Source: Ascidia mentula (Eukaryota > Chordata > Ascidiacea > Phlebobranchia > Ascidiidae). From it: a DNA stretch of 64,000 nucleotides. Below, piece after piece: positions 1 through 14,000 of the stretch; the stretch's first letter is position 1; each line of letters opens with the position of its first letter. The DNA is taken from contig OX387200.1 in NCBI GenBank assembly GCA_947561715.1, positions 21,764,501 through 21,828,500 on the forward strand. Direction: 5' to 3'. Below the pieces are notes generated by a model. It was not told the origin of the DNA and ran no database searches. It saw only the letters and a program-made list of their open reading frames with translations. Position numbers and translations under genes: made by a program.

Positions 1-46
1 GAAGGTTTTTTTTTTCAGATTTGTTTTAACTTCATGTGTTTTCTAG

Positions 47-3000
47 ATGGTCGATTGATGCACCCCGATCATCCAGAAACGCACCAGGAAGCCACCTCTT
101 AGTCTCCTACAACTTAAGCAGTAAGAGAAGCTTTTTCGGTTGTTTAAGAGGAAGCAACGATATAAAATTCAACATAATGTCCGTCAAACCGTTCATCTTT
201 TGCGCGCAGAGGAAATAAGGGCTTCCATTGTGGACACGAACAACTTAGTGCGCCGTACAGTCGAACCCCGTGCAGCCAACATGAGACGAATTACGTGGGA
301 CAATGACTTGGAGAAGTTGGCAAGCGAATATTCCACAAAGTGCAAGTTTGCTCTAAACAAGGTACTGGAATAAATATAACAAATCCAAAAAGCCAAACAA
401 TGAAAAATTGACATGAAGATATTTTTAGTTAGGATATCGACTATCCACGTGACAGAATCTAACCGTAAGAACCACACATTATAAAGCAACAATATAGGTT
501 TACAAAAACACCTTTTCAAGAAGATGTTACGTAAATACAGAACAAGAAAATGAAGAGATTTAGAAGAGTCGAGGAGTTGATTTACGTTTCACAAGACATC
601 GAGTTTGACGAACTTTATGCTGTGCAAGCAACTGGACGATGGGGAGAGGAAGGAACATATTACGACTACGAGATGAACAAGTGCACGAAACAAGAGGGAT
701 GTTCGCGCTACACTCAGGTGATGTTAGCAAACCTTCATCGTCTCGGTTCATTATATTACATTATATGTATTGGTGATGATTAGATTTAGATTGTTAAAAC
801 ACCGAACCTAATATGCCGCAAAGTCAACGAAACAATCGCAATTTTTTTTAAAGTAAGAAGAGTCTTGGAAACTAAAGACAGATCTAAAACATTTCACTAC
901 TGTTGGCATCAGCAACTGCAAACATTCAAAACATTGTACTGTAGCGCACGTGTGTTCGACTCTGGCGAAGCGGATTTAGCGCCTTTTTTCCTTTTTTCCT
1001 TTCTATCTCTCTCTCTCTTCAGTCTCGCATATACGTGGCGTTTTATTAGCGTTCTTTACACAACACACAGTAAAGGTTCTTCGCCGCCTTATTAGTACCA
1101 CCCAAACCAGCAAACAAATAAACGGATAATTAATCGAAACTATTTGAAACGTGTTACAGATGCTGTGGGCGGACACGTTTAAAGTAGGTTGCGGAATCAG
1201 CAAATGTTCTGCCATCTTGGTGAATGGGAGAGTGTGGACAGACGCAACTATTATGGTGTGCGATTACGTGCCAGGCGGAAACTGGATCAACAGGTTGGTT
1301 GGCACTAACACGTTCTAATGCAAAGTTGTCAAAACCTTCTGATAGCCGGCCCACTCATGCCAAGTAGTGCCGGCTATATATGCCCATTTATATTCAATCG
1401 ATGATGATTAGCACAGAGAAGAAATGAAAATATGCACAACCACAACTTTGCATTGCATGTTAACAAAGCATTGAACATACCAATTACTTTTTGATGTAAA
1501 CAAACCAGTATAACTACAAATCGGCACAGAAAGCCACACCAGACAAAGTAACACCGATAACTACTTCCGGTTATTGGACAACAAAATACAACAACCTTCA
1601 AACTTAGTACTTCCATTAATTTGATATCGTAGAGATATGACAGTGCCTAAGCGAGGGACAGATTCTTCTAACTTCAGTGCGTCAACCTTTCCGGTCAATG
1701 AATTTGGTTTTCGTACAATAAACTGCTTTTCGAAATGAAACTTAGTACAAAAACTTGAACTACTCGCTACTTAATTGTTTAGACGTCCGTATGTGACCGG
1801 GGATGTGTGCAGTGAGTGTCACGATACCGACACATGCGTAAACAACTTGTGCAGCAATCCAGCCAGGGATTTAGAAGTGAGACCAGGTAAGCAACGTAAA
1901 ATAAACGACATTTATGCTGATTAAGGAAAGGTGACGTTATACGATGTTGTTAGTTTGTAAATTGAGGTTAGAGAGAGCTGATTTTTTTTACATAATTAAG
2001 TTCCTTTTGACATTTAGACGCAGTCTGGTCAGATTGGTCGGGATGGTCTCAATGTCCGGTGACGTGTGGTAGAGGCGGTTCCAGAAAGCGAACAAGGTAT
2101 TGCAGCACTTTCGTCAAGAAGGATTGTTCGGACAATCCATTCGCAAGGACGATGGAACTTGACTTCAACTGTGCAGGACACATTCCATGTCCGGGAACGT
2201 TTGGTTTCATCATGACCAAAACAGCACGTAATGAAGCGATAATTTTCGTGTAGTCAAGAACATCACTTTTAGTTTGGTGCCAAGTGATTTCGTCAAGTGA
2301 TAGAATAAACCCCGAAACTCATTGATATTTGATATATAAATTTAAACTGGTCCTAAACGAATAAAACGAGACAAATCCACACAACAGAGATTTAAAATTT
2401 GCAACAGGTTGGAACCGCTGGGATGACTGGAGCCCGTGTACAAAGAAATGTGGTGGAGGTGTGTCGATGAGGACACGTACTTGTAGCAGTGGGAGAATCG
2501 TCGACTGCAGCGGTTCGTCTGTAATGACGATACCTTGCAACATGCGACCGTGTCCAAGTAAGTGATCAAAACAACTCCTGAGATTCTCACGATCTGGATG
2601 TTTTTTTTGGCCGTTGTCAGAAGCAAAATATTTTCTACTACTGATGTAATCACTGACACAAACCCTCACATAATTTTGTCAATTTTACCAGAGTGGAACA
2701 ACTGGCGGTCATGGGAGGGATGTTCAATTTCGTGCGGTGGCGGCACCAGGATTCGAACCCGTGCCTGTAGTTCTGGTAACAACGCAGATTGCGGAGGAAG
2801 TCATACGGAGAGTGGGACTTGCAACGAAATGTCGTGTTCTTCTATGCCAGGTAATACCCATGTTAAAGTGAAGCCAGATGTTAATTGAAAGATTGCAAAA
2901 TTATTAACAATAAACCGGGGAAAAAAATGCAATTCAACACAGAGCTGTGACCATTTAGATTTTGTTGTCACATTCAAACAACACCCTATATTTTGTGAAT

Positions 3001-6000
3001 CAGAGTGGGATCCTTGGCAGGCGTGGCAAGCGTGCAATGTAACGTGTGGAGGTGGAAAGAAAATTCGGGTTCGCGATTGCAGCACTGGAAACCACAAGGA
3101 TTGCGAAGGAATAAAACAGGAGAGCGAAGTTTGCAACGAGAACATTTGCCCAGGTAACGTTTTGCATGAAACAACCACCAAGTTACAACCTGAAAACTCG
3201 ATTTCCTCGAACAATTATTTCCATGTTTTTGTCGACTTTTAACTGTATTTAGTATTGCTTAGATTGGGAGACATGGCAAGCATGGGAGAGCTGCAGTACA
3301 ACATGCGGGGGTGGACTTAAAACAAGAAATCGATTGTGCAATACCGGAAATGACGAGGATTGCGAGGGAGACAAACAAGAAATGGAACACTGCAATGAAA
3401 ATATTTGTCCAGGTTCGCATTTAGCTTGATGTTCCAATCTTAACGAATGTAAGGTTGTCGTGCTGTGTAAGATTTCAAATATAGTACCTATGTATTGATT
3501 TTTGAATATTAACCTGACTTTCAATTAGAATGGGACGATTGGCAGCCTTGGAAAATGTGTACTGCAACTTGCGGTAACGGAACAAAAACAAGAACCAGAG
3601 GTTGTAATACCGGAAATGACGAGGATTGCGAGGGAGAGAAGGAAGAAATTGAATACTGCAATGAAAGAATTTGTCAGGGTAAAATATTTACTTCTGATGA
3701 TGTTTACAGTAGCAATTGCGATATATGTATGATGGTAAGAAGCTGGTATTGCAAATAGTTTTTTAAGCGAACAGTTTTTTACTCTTAGAGTGGAATCTAT
3801 GGCAGTCTTGGGGTGAATGCAGTGAAACATGTTCTGGAGGAATTAAAGTAAGAACTCGTACTTGCAACACTGGCAACGACGAGGAATGTAAAGGAACCAA
3901 CCAGGAAACAGAAGCTTGCAGCGGAAATCCTTGTCCGTTACCAGGTATACACAAGTATTTAGTGTAGGTTATTTTCTTCAAGTCATTTACGTTATCAGAA
4001 ACGCGCATATTACGATAATATATCAAAAATATATATATATTCTTCCTTTTTAGAATGGAACGGGTGGCAGAAATGGAGTTCTTGCAATCAACCCTGCGAC
4101 GGAGGTGAAAGAGTTCGAAACCGCACTTGCAGCACTGGAAGTGATGAAGATTGCGAAGGGACAAACACCGAAACAGGGACTTGTAATGAAGAACCATGCT
4201 TAGAAGCAGGTACAAGCAACTTGATGTGATCATGGCTAACGCTCGTATCTCGCTATTAGTTCGTTTATTAGAGCTCACATACACGAGTTGCTTCTGGCCG
4301 AACACTAAGAATTTGTCCTATCGATTTGTGCATGTATGCAAAGTTCAAACGATTTATTCTTACAGTAGATGCTGAGTGGAATCCATGGAAGGATTGGAAT
4401 AACTGCACCAAGACTTGTGGGGGAGGAAACAAAACAAGAAGGCGATCTTGCAACACTGGGAATGATGAGGATTGCGATGGAGAAAATATCGAAACGGAAA
4501 GTTGTAATCAAGACCCTTGTCCAGGTACAACCCCTTTTCCAACCCCACGAGGCACAGTAAATTCGTTCTGATAACTTTCCATCAATCCTGCGTTGTTTGA
4601 AACATTGCTCCTAACATAAATGTTTGCTTGTTAGAATGGGAAGCATGGCAGGATTGGGAAAGCTGCAGTACAACATGCGGAGGTGGAAACCGAACCAGAA
4701 GAAGATCATGTAACACTGGTAACGATGGGGACTGCGGGGAATACAGTACTGAGACGGAATACTGCAATGAACATGTTTGTCCAGGTACGACTAAATTTGA
4801 CTAAAGAGTCGAAATTAATCTGTACATACATGAAAAGCATATTAGCGATAGTTTCAGTCTTCCAATTTTGCCAACAAATAGTTGTACTGAATGATCAAAT
4901 ACATGGGAATAAAAACGCTACCCTTACTTGTCCAACTAAATACAAAAATCAAAACTAAAGCCAAATGCCTAGTCGCGCACAGCGACTCGCTATAAACAGT
5001 GGAAGGCGGGAACAAAACATAAAGCAAAGAGCAAAACGTCCATGATTTAAAATCTTAAAATTTATCAATAATAAAGTAGTGCAACACTCTGACACCTGGA
5101 GGGATAGACTGTTCCGAGTGGAACAATGTTAAGTGACAGCTAGTCAGTCAGAAACACATGTACTCCAGGTGAATTTGGTTTGGCGAAACCAAACAACGCA
5201 CAACAAGGTCGCACGTGCAAAGTTTATTGACGGAAACGTAACTGACCATGTACTTTGTCGTTTGTCAGCATGGGAAGCATGGCAGAATTGGGAAAATTGC
5301 AGCACTTCATGTGGAGGTGGAAATAGAACCAGAAGAAGATCCTGTAACACTGGTAACGATGAAGATTGCCAGGGAGATAACACTGAGACGGAATATTGTA
5401 ATGAACAAGTTTGTCCAGGTACGATATTACGGTTTGCTGTTTCATGAACATGAAAACCACATTATCCCTCACGTCCTTGTTTAGTTTAAACACGACATTG
5501 CCTTCTAAATTAAAACTAGTAAAATTAAACATACTTTAAGCAATAACATTATTTTTCTTGTTAGAATGGGAAGCATGGCAGGATTGGGAAAACTGCAGCA
5601 CATCATGCGGAGGTGGAAATAGAACCAGAAGCAGATCCTGTAACACTGGTAACGATGAAGATTGCCAGGGAGAAAAAGAGGAAATAGAAAAGTGCAATGA
5701 CAACATATGTCCAGGTATTTGTGTGAAAGTTCCTCAAACGTGCATTAAATTGCTAAATAAAGATATGTTGTTTAGAATGGGGTGAATGGCAGACTTGGAA
5801 TTCATGCAGTGTAAGTTGTGGAGGCGGAGAAAAAATCCGAACACGAATTTGCAATACCGGAAACAAGGAAGATTGCGGCGGAACACACCAAGAAACCGAC
5901 GTTTGTAACGAACAGGCCTGTGTACAACCAGGTACCAACGACGACGTGTTCTCACGATTTCTGTGCATTCGTTACCAATGTTGACAACATAATCCAGTAG

Positions 6001-6330
6001 TTCATGCTCATTGCATCATTTGTTACAGAATGGGGCAGTTGGTCTAGGTGGAGTAGATGTTCACCCCGGTGTGGACCAGGAAATAGGCGGCGAACTAGAA
6101 GTTGCCTTACCGGAAAACAAGAAGATTGCATCGGTGAAGCACAAGCTTCAAAGTACTGCAAAGTTCGCAACTGCCGAAGTAAGTGCAAATTACCAAGTTA
6201 CGATGCATTTGAAAATACAGTCTAGATTGACCTTATTTTTTCACAATTTTTATCTTTTTGCAATAAAACAAACATACGTATTATGGACGGGGGTAACATG
6301 ACTAACATAAAATCTTTTTTAGAAAACTAA
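47..6330 (+). CDS. CAP-domain protein with 14 TSP1 repeats (gene A; 5' end outside window)
   Basis: This is probably a secreted extracellular-matrix or mucosal protein. Coding exons: 47-120, 210-361, 541-717, 1160-1293, 1783-1886 (CAP domain and its Cys-rich hinge), then TSP1 exons 2018-2227, 2408-2557, 2692-2850, 3004-3153, 3263-3412, 3529-3678, 3789-3944, 4054-4209, 4369-4524, 4635-4784, 5269-5418, 5565-5714, 5776-5931, 6029-6178, and a last exon 6323-6330 (K-N-stop). The CAP core shows FKVGCGISKC, TIMVCDYVPGGNW and a DTCVNNLC hinge. Each TSP1 is one exon with phase 1 at both ends, showing W-x-x-W (C-mannosylation type) and CSTSCGGG (O-fucosylation type). Five CAP exons have exactly the lengths of gene B's. 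The usual first CAP His is Asn (VDTNNLVRR) and the second is Arg (SRYTQ), so family-type metal binding looks lost. The signal-peptide exon must lie left of base 1. Domain calls are firm; function is unknown. Confidence 0.85.
4361..4369 (+). other. Tandem (NAGNAG) splice acceptor in gene A
   Basis: The acceptor of the TSP1 exon near 4369 reads CAGTAG. Splicing after either AG keeps phase 1 and differs by one codon, so both isoforms would be in frame. This is read directly from sequence; which site is used is unknown. Confidence 0.5.
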
Positions 6331-8009
6331 AGTCAACAAATCAGAATAACGTCCCTACGAACAGTACATGGAAAACCTCCGTCAATATCAAAACAATGTC
6401 TAACATATTGTCGCACTTTTACAACTGCGGTGTGAACCGTCCACTAATATCAACAATATCTTAACACAGGTGTTTAACAAGCTGACAAAACTTATGAGCG
6501 ATAACAACCTTTTTATGGTGCAGCCGAGCGTCCACACTAACCATTTTAATACAACATCTGCATAGTCAGATAGTAGGTTTTGACATGTATTTTTGACACA
6601 ATCGTGTGGTAGACCCAATGCGTAATTTATCACAAATTAATCGAAATCTAAACATTTTGTTTGAATGGAAAACACATCAGACATATTTAATTACATGAAT
6701 TAAATTCTTTTTGTCATTAGACGTTTTTTTTGTCCTGTATGTTGTTCACGTTTTATCGCCTGTAATTGTCGGTTGAAAAACGCTCATACGCATATTTGTT
6801 TTATCAAAGCGATATATGGGAACAGTTTTACCTCAAATACAAATAAGCAAGAAATAAAACAACCAAGTATGGAGCAGAAGGTAGAACGAAACACTAGATA
6901 GCAGTGACTATTTTAGAAAACTAGTATCCCCCAAAATGGGTTTTAATGGCGTTTTGGACAAAATGTGTCCATATGTTGATTTGCAGGTTGTCTCTTACGA
7001 ACAGGTTATAACGTATCTGGTTAAACGAAATACCGACGCCACAGCATCAGAACATACATATAAGGAACATACAAATACATTCGTTTCCATTTGTTAAACA
7101 AACCTGTAAATACAGGGCAGAAATTTTTGGAAAGGTCAGCACATGAATTAAAACTAATCCCACACCGATCCGTTTCATCAGACTCAACAAATATACAGTT
7201 TTACGAGACGACAGAAGAGATGCAAGTGTCGTACGAATTACGATCAAGACGTCTGTTAAATATCCGCAATGGCTGCGAGAAAGATAAGCAAATAAGGACG
7301 TTAATTTATGCGTTTCCGGTTTTCCAGAAAACAGGAAAAACAAGAAATCATTTTTTAAATCATGCCTCACACTTAAAGGGGAATTCACGTGCTTCTTGTG
7401 TTTAAAGGCGATTTGCCAACTTGCTTGAAGAACGCTCGAGATGACGCATTTAAAGTGTCGTCATAGTACGTCACAACGCAAATCGTGACATTAGATAATG
7501 GCTGGTGAGTCCCTTGTTGTGCTTTGATAAGTTGCTCTCTTCCGGGTGTAAGACCGCCACCGGAAGAGATTCAAAATAACAGATAGTTGTGCATCATGTT
7601 AAGCAGACAATATGTCAGGGGAAAAATGCTTTGTAAGATGACCGCCCAACATGCAAAGTGACATCAAAATACAAGCTGCGCAATGGTTGTTACTTGACCA
7701 GATGGAATAATTTACAGGCACGAACTATCAGCTAACTTTATGCCTTGAAGGCCAGATTATAATGTACACAAAGTTTGAAGTGGTTAACAACAAGGTAATG
7801 GGAGGTATGCCAGGATAAAATGATGTCTGTAGTAATGGAACCGCATCAGTGTCGTTGATGTGAGATAATAATGCCAATAATTTAACAGCTTTTGTTGACA
7901 GATGCGCAATTTAACAGAAGATACAGAAGATATGTGTTTGTTACAGGTAAAATATACTTGCAAAAACGTAGAAACTCTCAGAACGCTGTTGCTGTTGTGG
8001 AACATAAAA
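6331..8009. other. Intergenic region between genes A and B
   Basis: No convincing coding exon is seen. An AATAAA at 6853-6858 could end the gene A transcript, giving a 3' UTR of about 520 nt. TGACG/CGTCA half-sites cluster at about 7440-7490, without further support as regulatory sites. The rest is AT-rich and featureless by eye. Confidence 0.5.
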
Positions 8010-11000
8010 ATGCTTCGAGAGCGCAGAAACCTTTTCTGTTGCCTTTTAGTGTTGGTAGTTATTCATACAGACATATCATCATCACAGACTGTTAGGTGAG
8101 CATATTAACTTGATTTAAAACTATTATCTACAACGTAAACGGACGTTTTGATTTGTCAAACCCGCGTTTTGGGTTTTTGTAAATTACATTTTCATATTCC
8201 GTAACATAATCCGTAAACAATGTAGGATAAAATATAACATTAGGAGATAGCAATGGAATAAACGAACATTTACGCTGCCACTAGAAATCCACTAAAGACA
8301 GGTGCGAAATATCACGGAAGCAAAAAACGTGGTACATCCGATGCTTATATGTTGTCAATTATTTATTAGTTGAAGTAAATTAGGGCAAATCTAAATGAAC
8401 AAACATTAAAATAAGGGAAATGAAACAGGAATCACAATGAAATTGATTTGCGGAGCATTTTGATATCATTTCTAACCAGCAGCAAAATGTTGTGTTTAAT
8501 CTGTGTAACTGTCAAAACTTTGTATGCTGATTTCAAAATTAAACCTTATTTATTCTAATCTTCACTGATTGGCAGATGGTCAATTGAAGCTCCCAACTTT
8601 GGCAGGAAGCATTCAACAAGTCAAGTAACCAGAAGTTTTTCAATGACAGGTCAGTCTATATCCGCATGGAAACTCTCGCAAACTCATCCCGTTAACTTAA
8701 CCCTATGTAACCCCACAACATAGAAAAACAACAAGGGAGGCAAAGACAATGCGTCAACAAAATGACTAACAAGGATATACAAGTTAAACTAACAACATAA
8801 GCATTGTCTGGCGCAGCTGTGTACAACATGTTACACAACAACTATATACACACAAATGTCACAACTTAAAGATACGCAATACTTAACTACTCACTTACGA
8901 TTTGTCTTTCTAGACGCTGTAAAAACCGCCATAGTAAAATCCCACAATGACGCTCGAAGTTCCGTTTCACCTCCGGCAACAGCCATGAGGAAAATATCAT
9001 GGGATTCATCGATGGAAACAATTGCAGTCGCCTACGCAAAGAAATGCACCTTCGCTATTAACAATGTAACGTGAAGCCAAGAAATTCAAATGTTTAACTA
9101 AAGATACAAAAACAGGATAAAAAGCACTAAAAAAAACAGCAATGCGAAACAATGATATTAGGAAAACAGAAATGTTTCAATCAAAGCATATGTTTCTCGC
9201 AGAAAAAGAAGTTAGCCCGCTTTAATCGTATTGGAGAAATGCTTTATGTGTCGCAAGGCATAGGGTACGACACAAGGTACGCACCACAAGCTGTTACAAG
9301 ATGGAATGAAGAAGGCCGGTACTACAACTACAATAGAAACACTTGCAGTGCGAAAGACCGATGCAAACGTTACAGACAGGTCACTATACTTGTTATCCTC
9401 CTGATACAGTAGTGTATACGCATAGGTAGCTTTAACAAGTGTTGTATATCACATCACAGCTCGTATGGGAAGACACGTTCAAAGTGGGCTGCGGCATCAG
9501 CAAGTGCTCAGCTATACAAGTGAATGGGGTCGTGTGGCAGGACGCCACAATTATGGTGTGCAACTACATTCCCGCAGGAGATTGGATTACAAGGTGTGAA
9601 CTCTAAGAAAGATCAACCTTAAAAATGTCATTCCAACAAATATTAAACTTGCAGGGTACCGTACGTCACAGGGCCAACGTGCAGCGGATGTCATTCAACA
9701 GATACTTGTGTTGACAAACTCTGCACCAACCGAGCTAGAGACAGGGCGGTAACGCCAGGTAAACTGTGAGCAAATTTACCAAGTTATTCGTTGATACAAG
9801 GTCAACATACAATCTCTTTCATGACTCCCCTTGGCACAACGCACCATGTAGAAGTGGTCCTCGTACGATCGTTTGGACAGATATTAGTAAACCGGCCAAA
9901 CTAAAAATAGACTTTTAAAGAACAGTTATTGTCCAGCATGAAGCGTCACCAAATTCAATAATGTATACAATATTAATGTTCACAGGCTCAACGTTAGATG
10001 TTTTTATTAGTTGCAAGGTGGTCACAGTGGTCGCAGTGGACGGCTTGCTCACAAACTTGTGGGTTTGGAGGAAAGCGTCAGAGAAACCGCTGGTGTTCCA
10101 CGTTCATCAATCCTGATTGCTCGGGTTCTTCAATAAATAACGACTTTACTTGTTCAAGAAACATTCGGTGCACTGGAAATAATGGAGGTTCAACTACAAC
10201 CCAAGCAGGTAATAGACAAGTGTAACTTTATTGTAAATACAGTTGGAACTTCAGTTAACAAAGCAGTGCCACTCAGCTGGGCATTGTTTATCAGCAGGTC
10301 CTGATTTAGAAAACGCCACGGAACTTTTCGACATCCAAGCAATAATCCAGAGTTTGCTTTTCAGCTTGGGAGCGTTGGGATAACTGGAGTGCATGTACGG
10401 CAACATGTGGCGGAGCAACAAGAAGCAGAACGAGACAATGCAGCAGCGGGAAGTTGAGTGACTGCCCTGGAAGCAACCGACAATCAATAGCATGTGGTGG
10501 CAGCAGCGGTCGACCCTGTCCAAGTAAGCGCTTTGCGTAAGTTTTCAACCAACGTTAACACAATAGGGAATATATGTTATTCGGTGAGCTTGTCATTAGC
10601 TTCACACAACAAGTTCAAAGCTAATTACTCTGATCCAAGTTAAATTCAAACAAGAATCTCACGTTTTTCTTTACAATTTAGAGTGGAACAACTGGCGGAC
10701 ATGGGAGGGATGTTCAAGTTCGTGCGGTGGCGGCACCAGGATTCGAACCCGTGCCTGTAGTTCTGGTAACAACGCAGATTGCGGAGAAAGTCATACAGAG
10801 AGTGGGACTTGCAATACACATAGATGTACTTCCACGTCAGGTGCGTAAACATTTTATACAGATGTTATGAAAGAAAGCACGTGTTACAAAACAGATAAAG
10901 CGTTGACGCCAAACATGCACAGCGACGTGCTATTAGTAAACGTAATTATTTACAGTGGCGTACGTTTAACAATTTAATTTTTGCCTTCTCTACCAAACGT

Positions 11001-14000
11001 TAGCCACGTACTTCACGTTAGTTTATTAAAATTTTGGTAGGTTACCGTATATAGATGTTCGCCATATTATCACGACTCCGGATATTTATGTCGTGTTGTG
11101 ACCGAATGAGCGAAACGTGCAATTACGAATACAATGACTTCAGCTAAACGCGTGTGCAAAACTAAAAAATTTAGTTATTATTTCGGTGATGACATGCAAA
11201 AAAAATATTTGGAAGAAGTTTTAAATGTTTATGATGTCTTGGCCTCTTTGTCATAATTTCATTATCCATAATAAACCTCTTACTCTGCCAAGAAAACTTT
11301 CGGTGCTTTTTAGACTAAAGGGTTTTTAGTGTAACTAGCAACATTGTTTTTGTGCAGGGTCTTGGGGACCTTGGACCACATGGGGTAGATGTTCGGCATC
11401 TTGTGGAACTTCAGTGCAAGTAAGAACCAGGAAATGTGTTGGAGGAACTTGCAACACAGGTTTGGCAAGCTCGAGTAGGCGGTGTAACAAACCCAACTGT
11501 GCCACAACAACAACAACAGCAGCACCAAGTAAGTATTTGCTGGCCGGAATATCAAAAAAGCATTTTCTTGCAAGGATAATGTAACCAAAAATTTGCTTCA
11601 AATATAAAAATAAGTAAGGAAAATAAGGATGATTAATAACAATTCATAATCCTATGCACGATTCACTGAATCTGTTGATTATAAAAAAAATGACCACTCT
11701 CGAAGGTTACACACAATGGACGAAATGGAATTCGTGCTCGAAATCATGCGGTCCAGGAATCAGAGTACGAACACGAACCTGTATCAAACCTCAAGGTACC
11801 ACTACTAGTTGTGTGGGAATACTTCGTGATACCAAAAGCTGCATGAGAATGAATTGTCCTGTCGTACCACAAAGAAGTAAGTTACGATTTATTGTTTTTT
11901 TTTGCATATAGAAATATGGTGTTTGCGAATAGTTTCAGAAAAATCATTAAGGATTGAGTTTTTTTGCAAGATTTTTGGCAATCTGGACTTAAGAAAATCC
12001 ATTGTTAAAAAAATTAGCTCGGTATCCGCTTGAAACGAACAAGAACACCTCATAACTCGCAAATACTCGATTCGAGTAAATCTATTGAAATAATAAAGAG
12101 AATAAGAATTAAATAGTAGGGGAGTAAAGAAAAATAAAAACCTGGCAATGCAGCCATTGGCAATGATTTATTTGTGGCAGCAATATACGTGCGAGCATAC
12201 ATAGGCTTAAATCCCTGCTAAAACTCCAAAAGTTGTCACCACAACGTCATACTGTTTATTTTAAGGTTTTAGCGTTGGGTTGTCGACTGAAATAGCGTCG
12301 TCAAAAACTACAACCATTACAAGCACGGCCCTCATTCAAATTAACGACAAACGTTTCACTTTCACCACATCTTCATCTTATCGCATTAACATAAATTCTT
12401 CGTTTGTATTTTCATCTATATTTTGTTTAGTTGTATTGCTTTTTTGTTTGTGAGTAAATTAGTAATTAATAATGTGGTTTGATGAATTTATGTTGTATTG
12501 TGCTGTGAAAAAATAAAGGGCCCCTTTTTTGCAAGTTGTGGAGTAAACAAAACAGGTATTCCCAGGATTTTATTGAAAGAAATGTCGATTTTGCAAATGT
12601 TTAAAAAAAGAGATAAAAGTTCGATATGAGATCGTCGTAACAGGGTTAACATTTTAGCGGACAATCACAGCAGACACAGAACTTTGAGCTGGAGGCAAAA
12701 TTTGGCAAAAGAAAAAGTTTCTGTGATAAATATGTGCAACAATGTACAAACAAGCAATCACCTTTTCTACACAGCCTGGACACAGTGGAACAACTGGGGA
12801 TCGTGTAGCGCCTCCTGCGGCAGCGGAAGCCGAACAAGACGACGAAATTGTCCAACAGGAAGTGGCCCAACTTGTCCTGGTTTGGGAGTTCAAAATGAGC
12901 CTTGTGCCACAAAAGCTTGCCCAAGTACGTTTTAATGTGATGGGTTCATGCATAACATTTTTAATAGTTTGCGTTACATCGTCTAGTATAGTGTTTGGAT
13001 AAAGGTGGGCCAAGAATCAATTAAGACCGAGTGTGTTGTATGTTTCACAGCATGGTCACAATGGAACAATTGGGGAGTCTGTTCAGCATCATGTGGATCA
13101 GGGTCACAAGTCAGAAGACGATCCTGTCCACCAGGAAACACTTGTGCTGGAGATCCACAATCAACTAGATCATGCGAGACACAAGCTTGTCCAAGTAAGC
13201 AGCAAAATATCCGACATACAAAAGTCATGGGAGTTAAAACACCTCATGCACAAACAAAACACAAATATTTTCTACACAGGCTGGACACAGTGGAACAACT
13301 GGGGATCGTGTAGCGCCTCCTGTGGCAGCGGTAGCCGAACAAGACGACGAACTTGTCCAACAGGAAGTGGCCCAGCTTGTCCTGGTTTGGGAGTTCAAAA
13401 TGAGCCCTGTGCCACACAAGCTTGCCCAAGTACGTTTTAACAATCACTGCTACTAGTTTTACATTAAACATAATTTTTGAAGTCTGCATTACTTTGAAGC
13501 ATATGTAAAGTAGAAAGTAGTGACGATTGGCGGCGTAAATATTTCCAACGCAAGCAACAGTCAAATATGGTTGGGATTATAAACTTGCTCATAAGCGCAA
13601 ATAAAAAAATTAAATGAGTTCTGCAATACTCCACAGCGTACAATACTAACAAAGTGTATCAAGCTTCAAATAATATCGAGTGTGTTGTATGTTTCACAGC
13701 ATGGTCACAATGGAATAATTGGGGAGTCTGTTCAGCATCATGTGGGTCAGGGTCACAAGTTAGAAGACGATCCTGTCAAGATGGAAACACTTGTGCTGGA
13801 GATCCACAATCAACTAGATCATGCGAGACACAAGCTTGCCCAAGTAAGTAACAAAGTAATACATAAAGTATGCACTGCCAAAACTAGTGGAAGTATTGCA
13901 GTTTTTGCCCAAACAAAATCGTATGTACACACAAAGCTGTGCACGTATCCCAGTGACATTTATCTTATAGCTTTATCAACGTGGACTACTTGGAGTTCGT

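Noticed and set aside
193-519. Minus-strand open frames opposite the CAP and TSP1 exons (many similar cases to 17 kb)
   Set aside because: They are shadows of the sense coding exons and show no domain of their own.
2745-2765. B-box-like GGATTCGAACCC (also near 10738) suggesting a tRNA
   Set aside because: It lies inside TSP1 coding exons in both genes, with no A box or cloverleaf.
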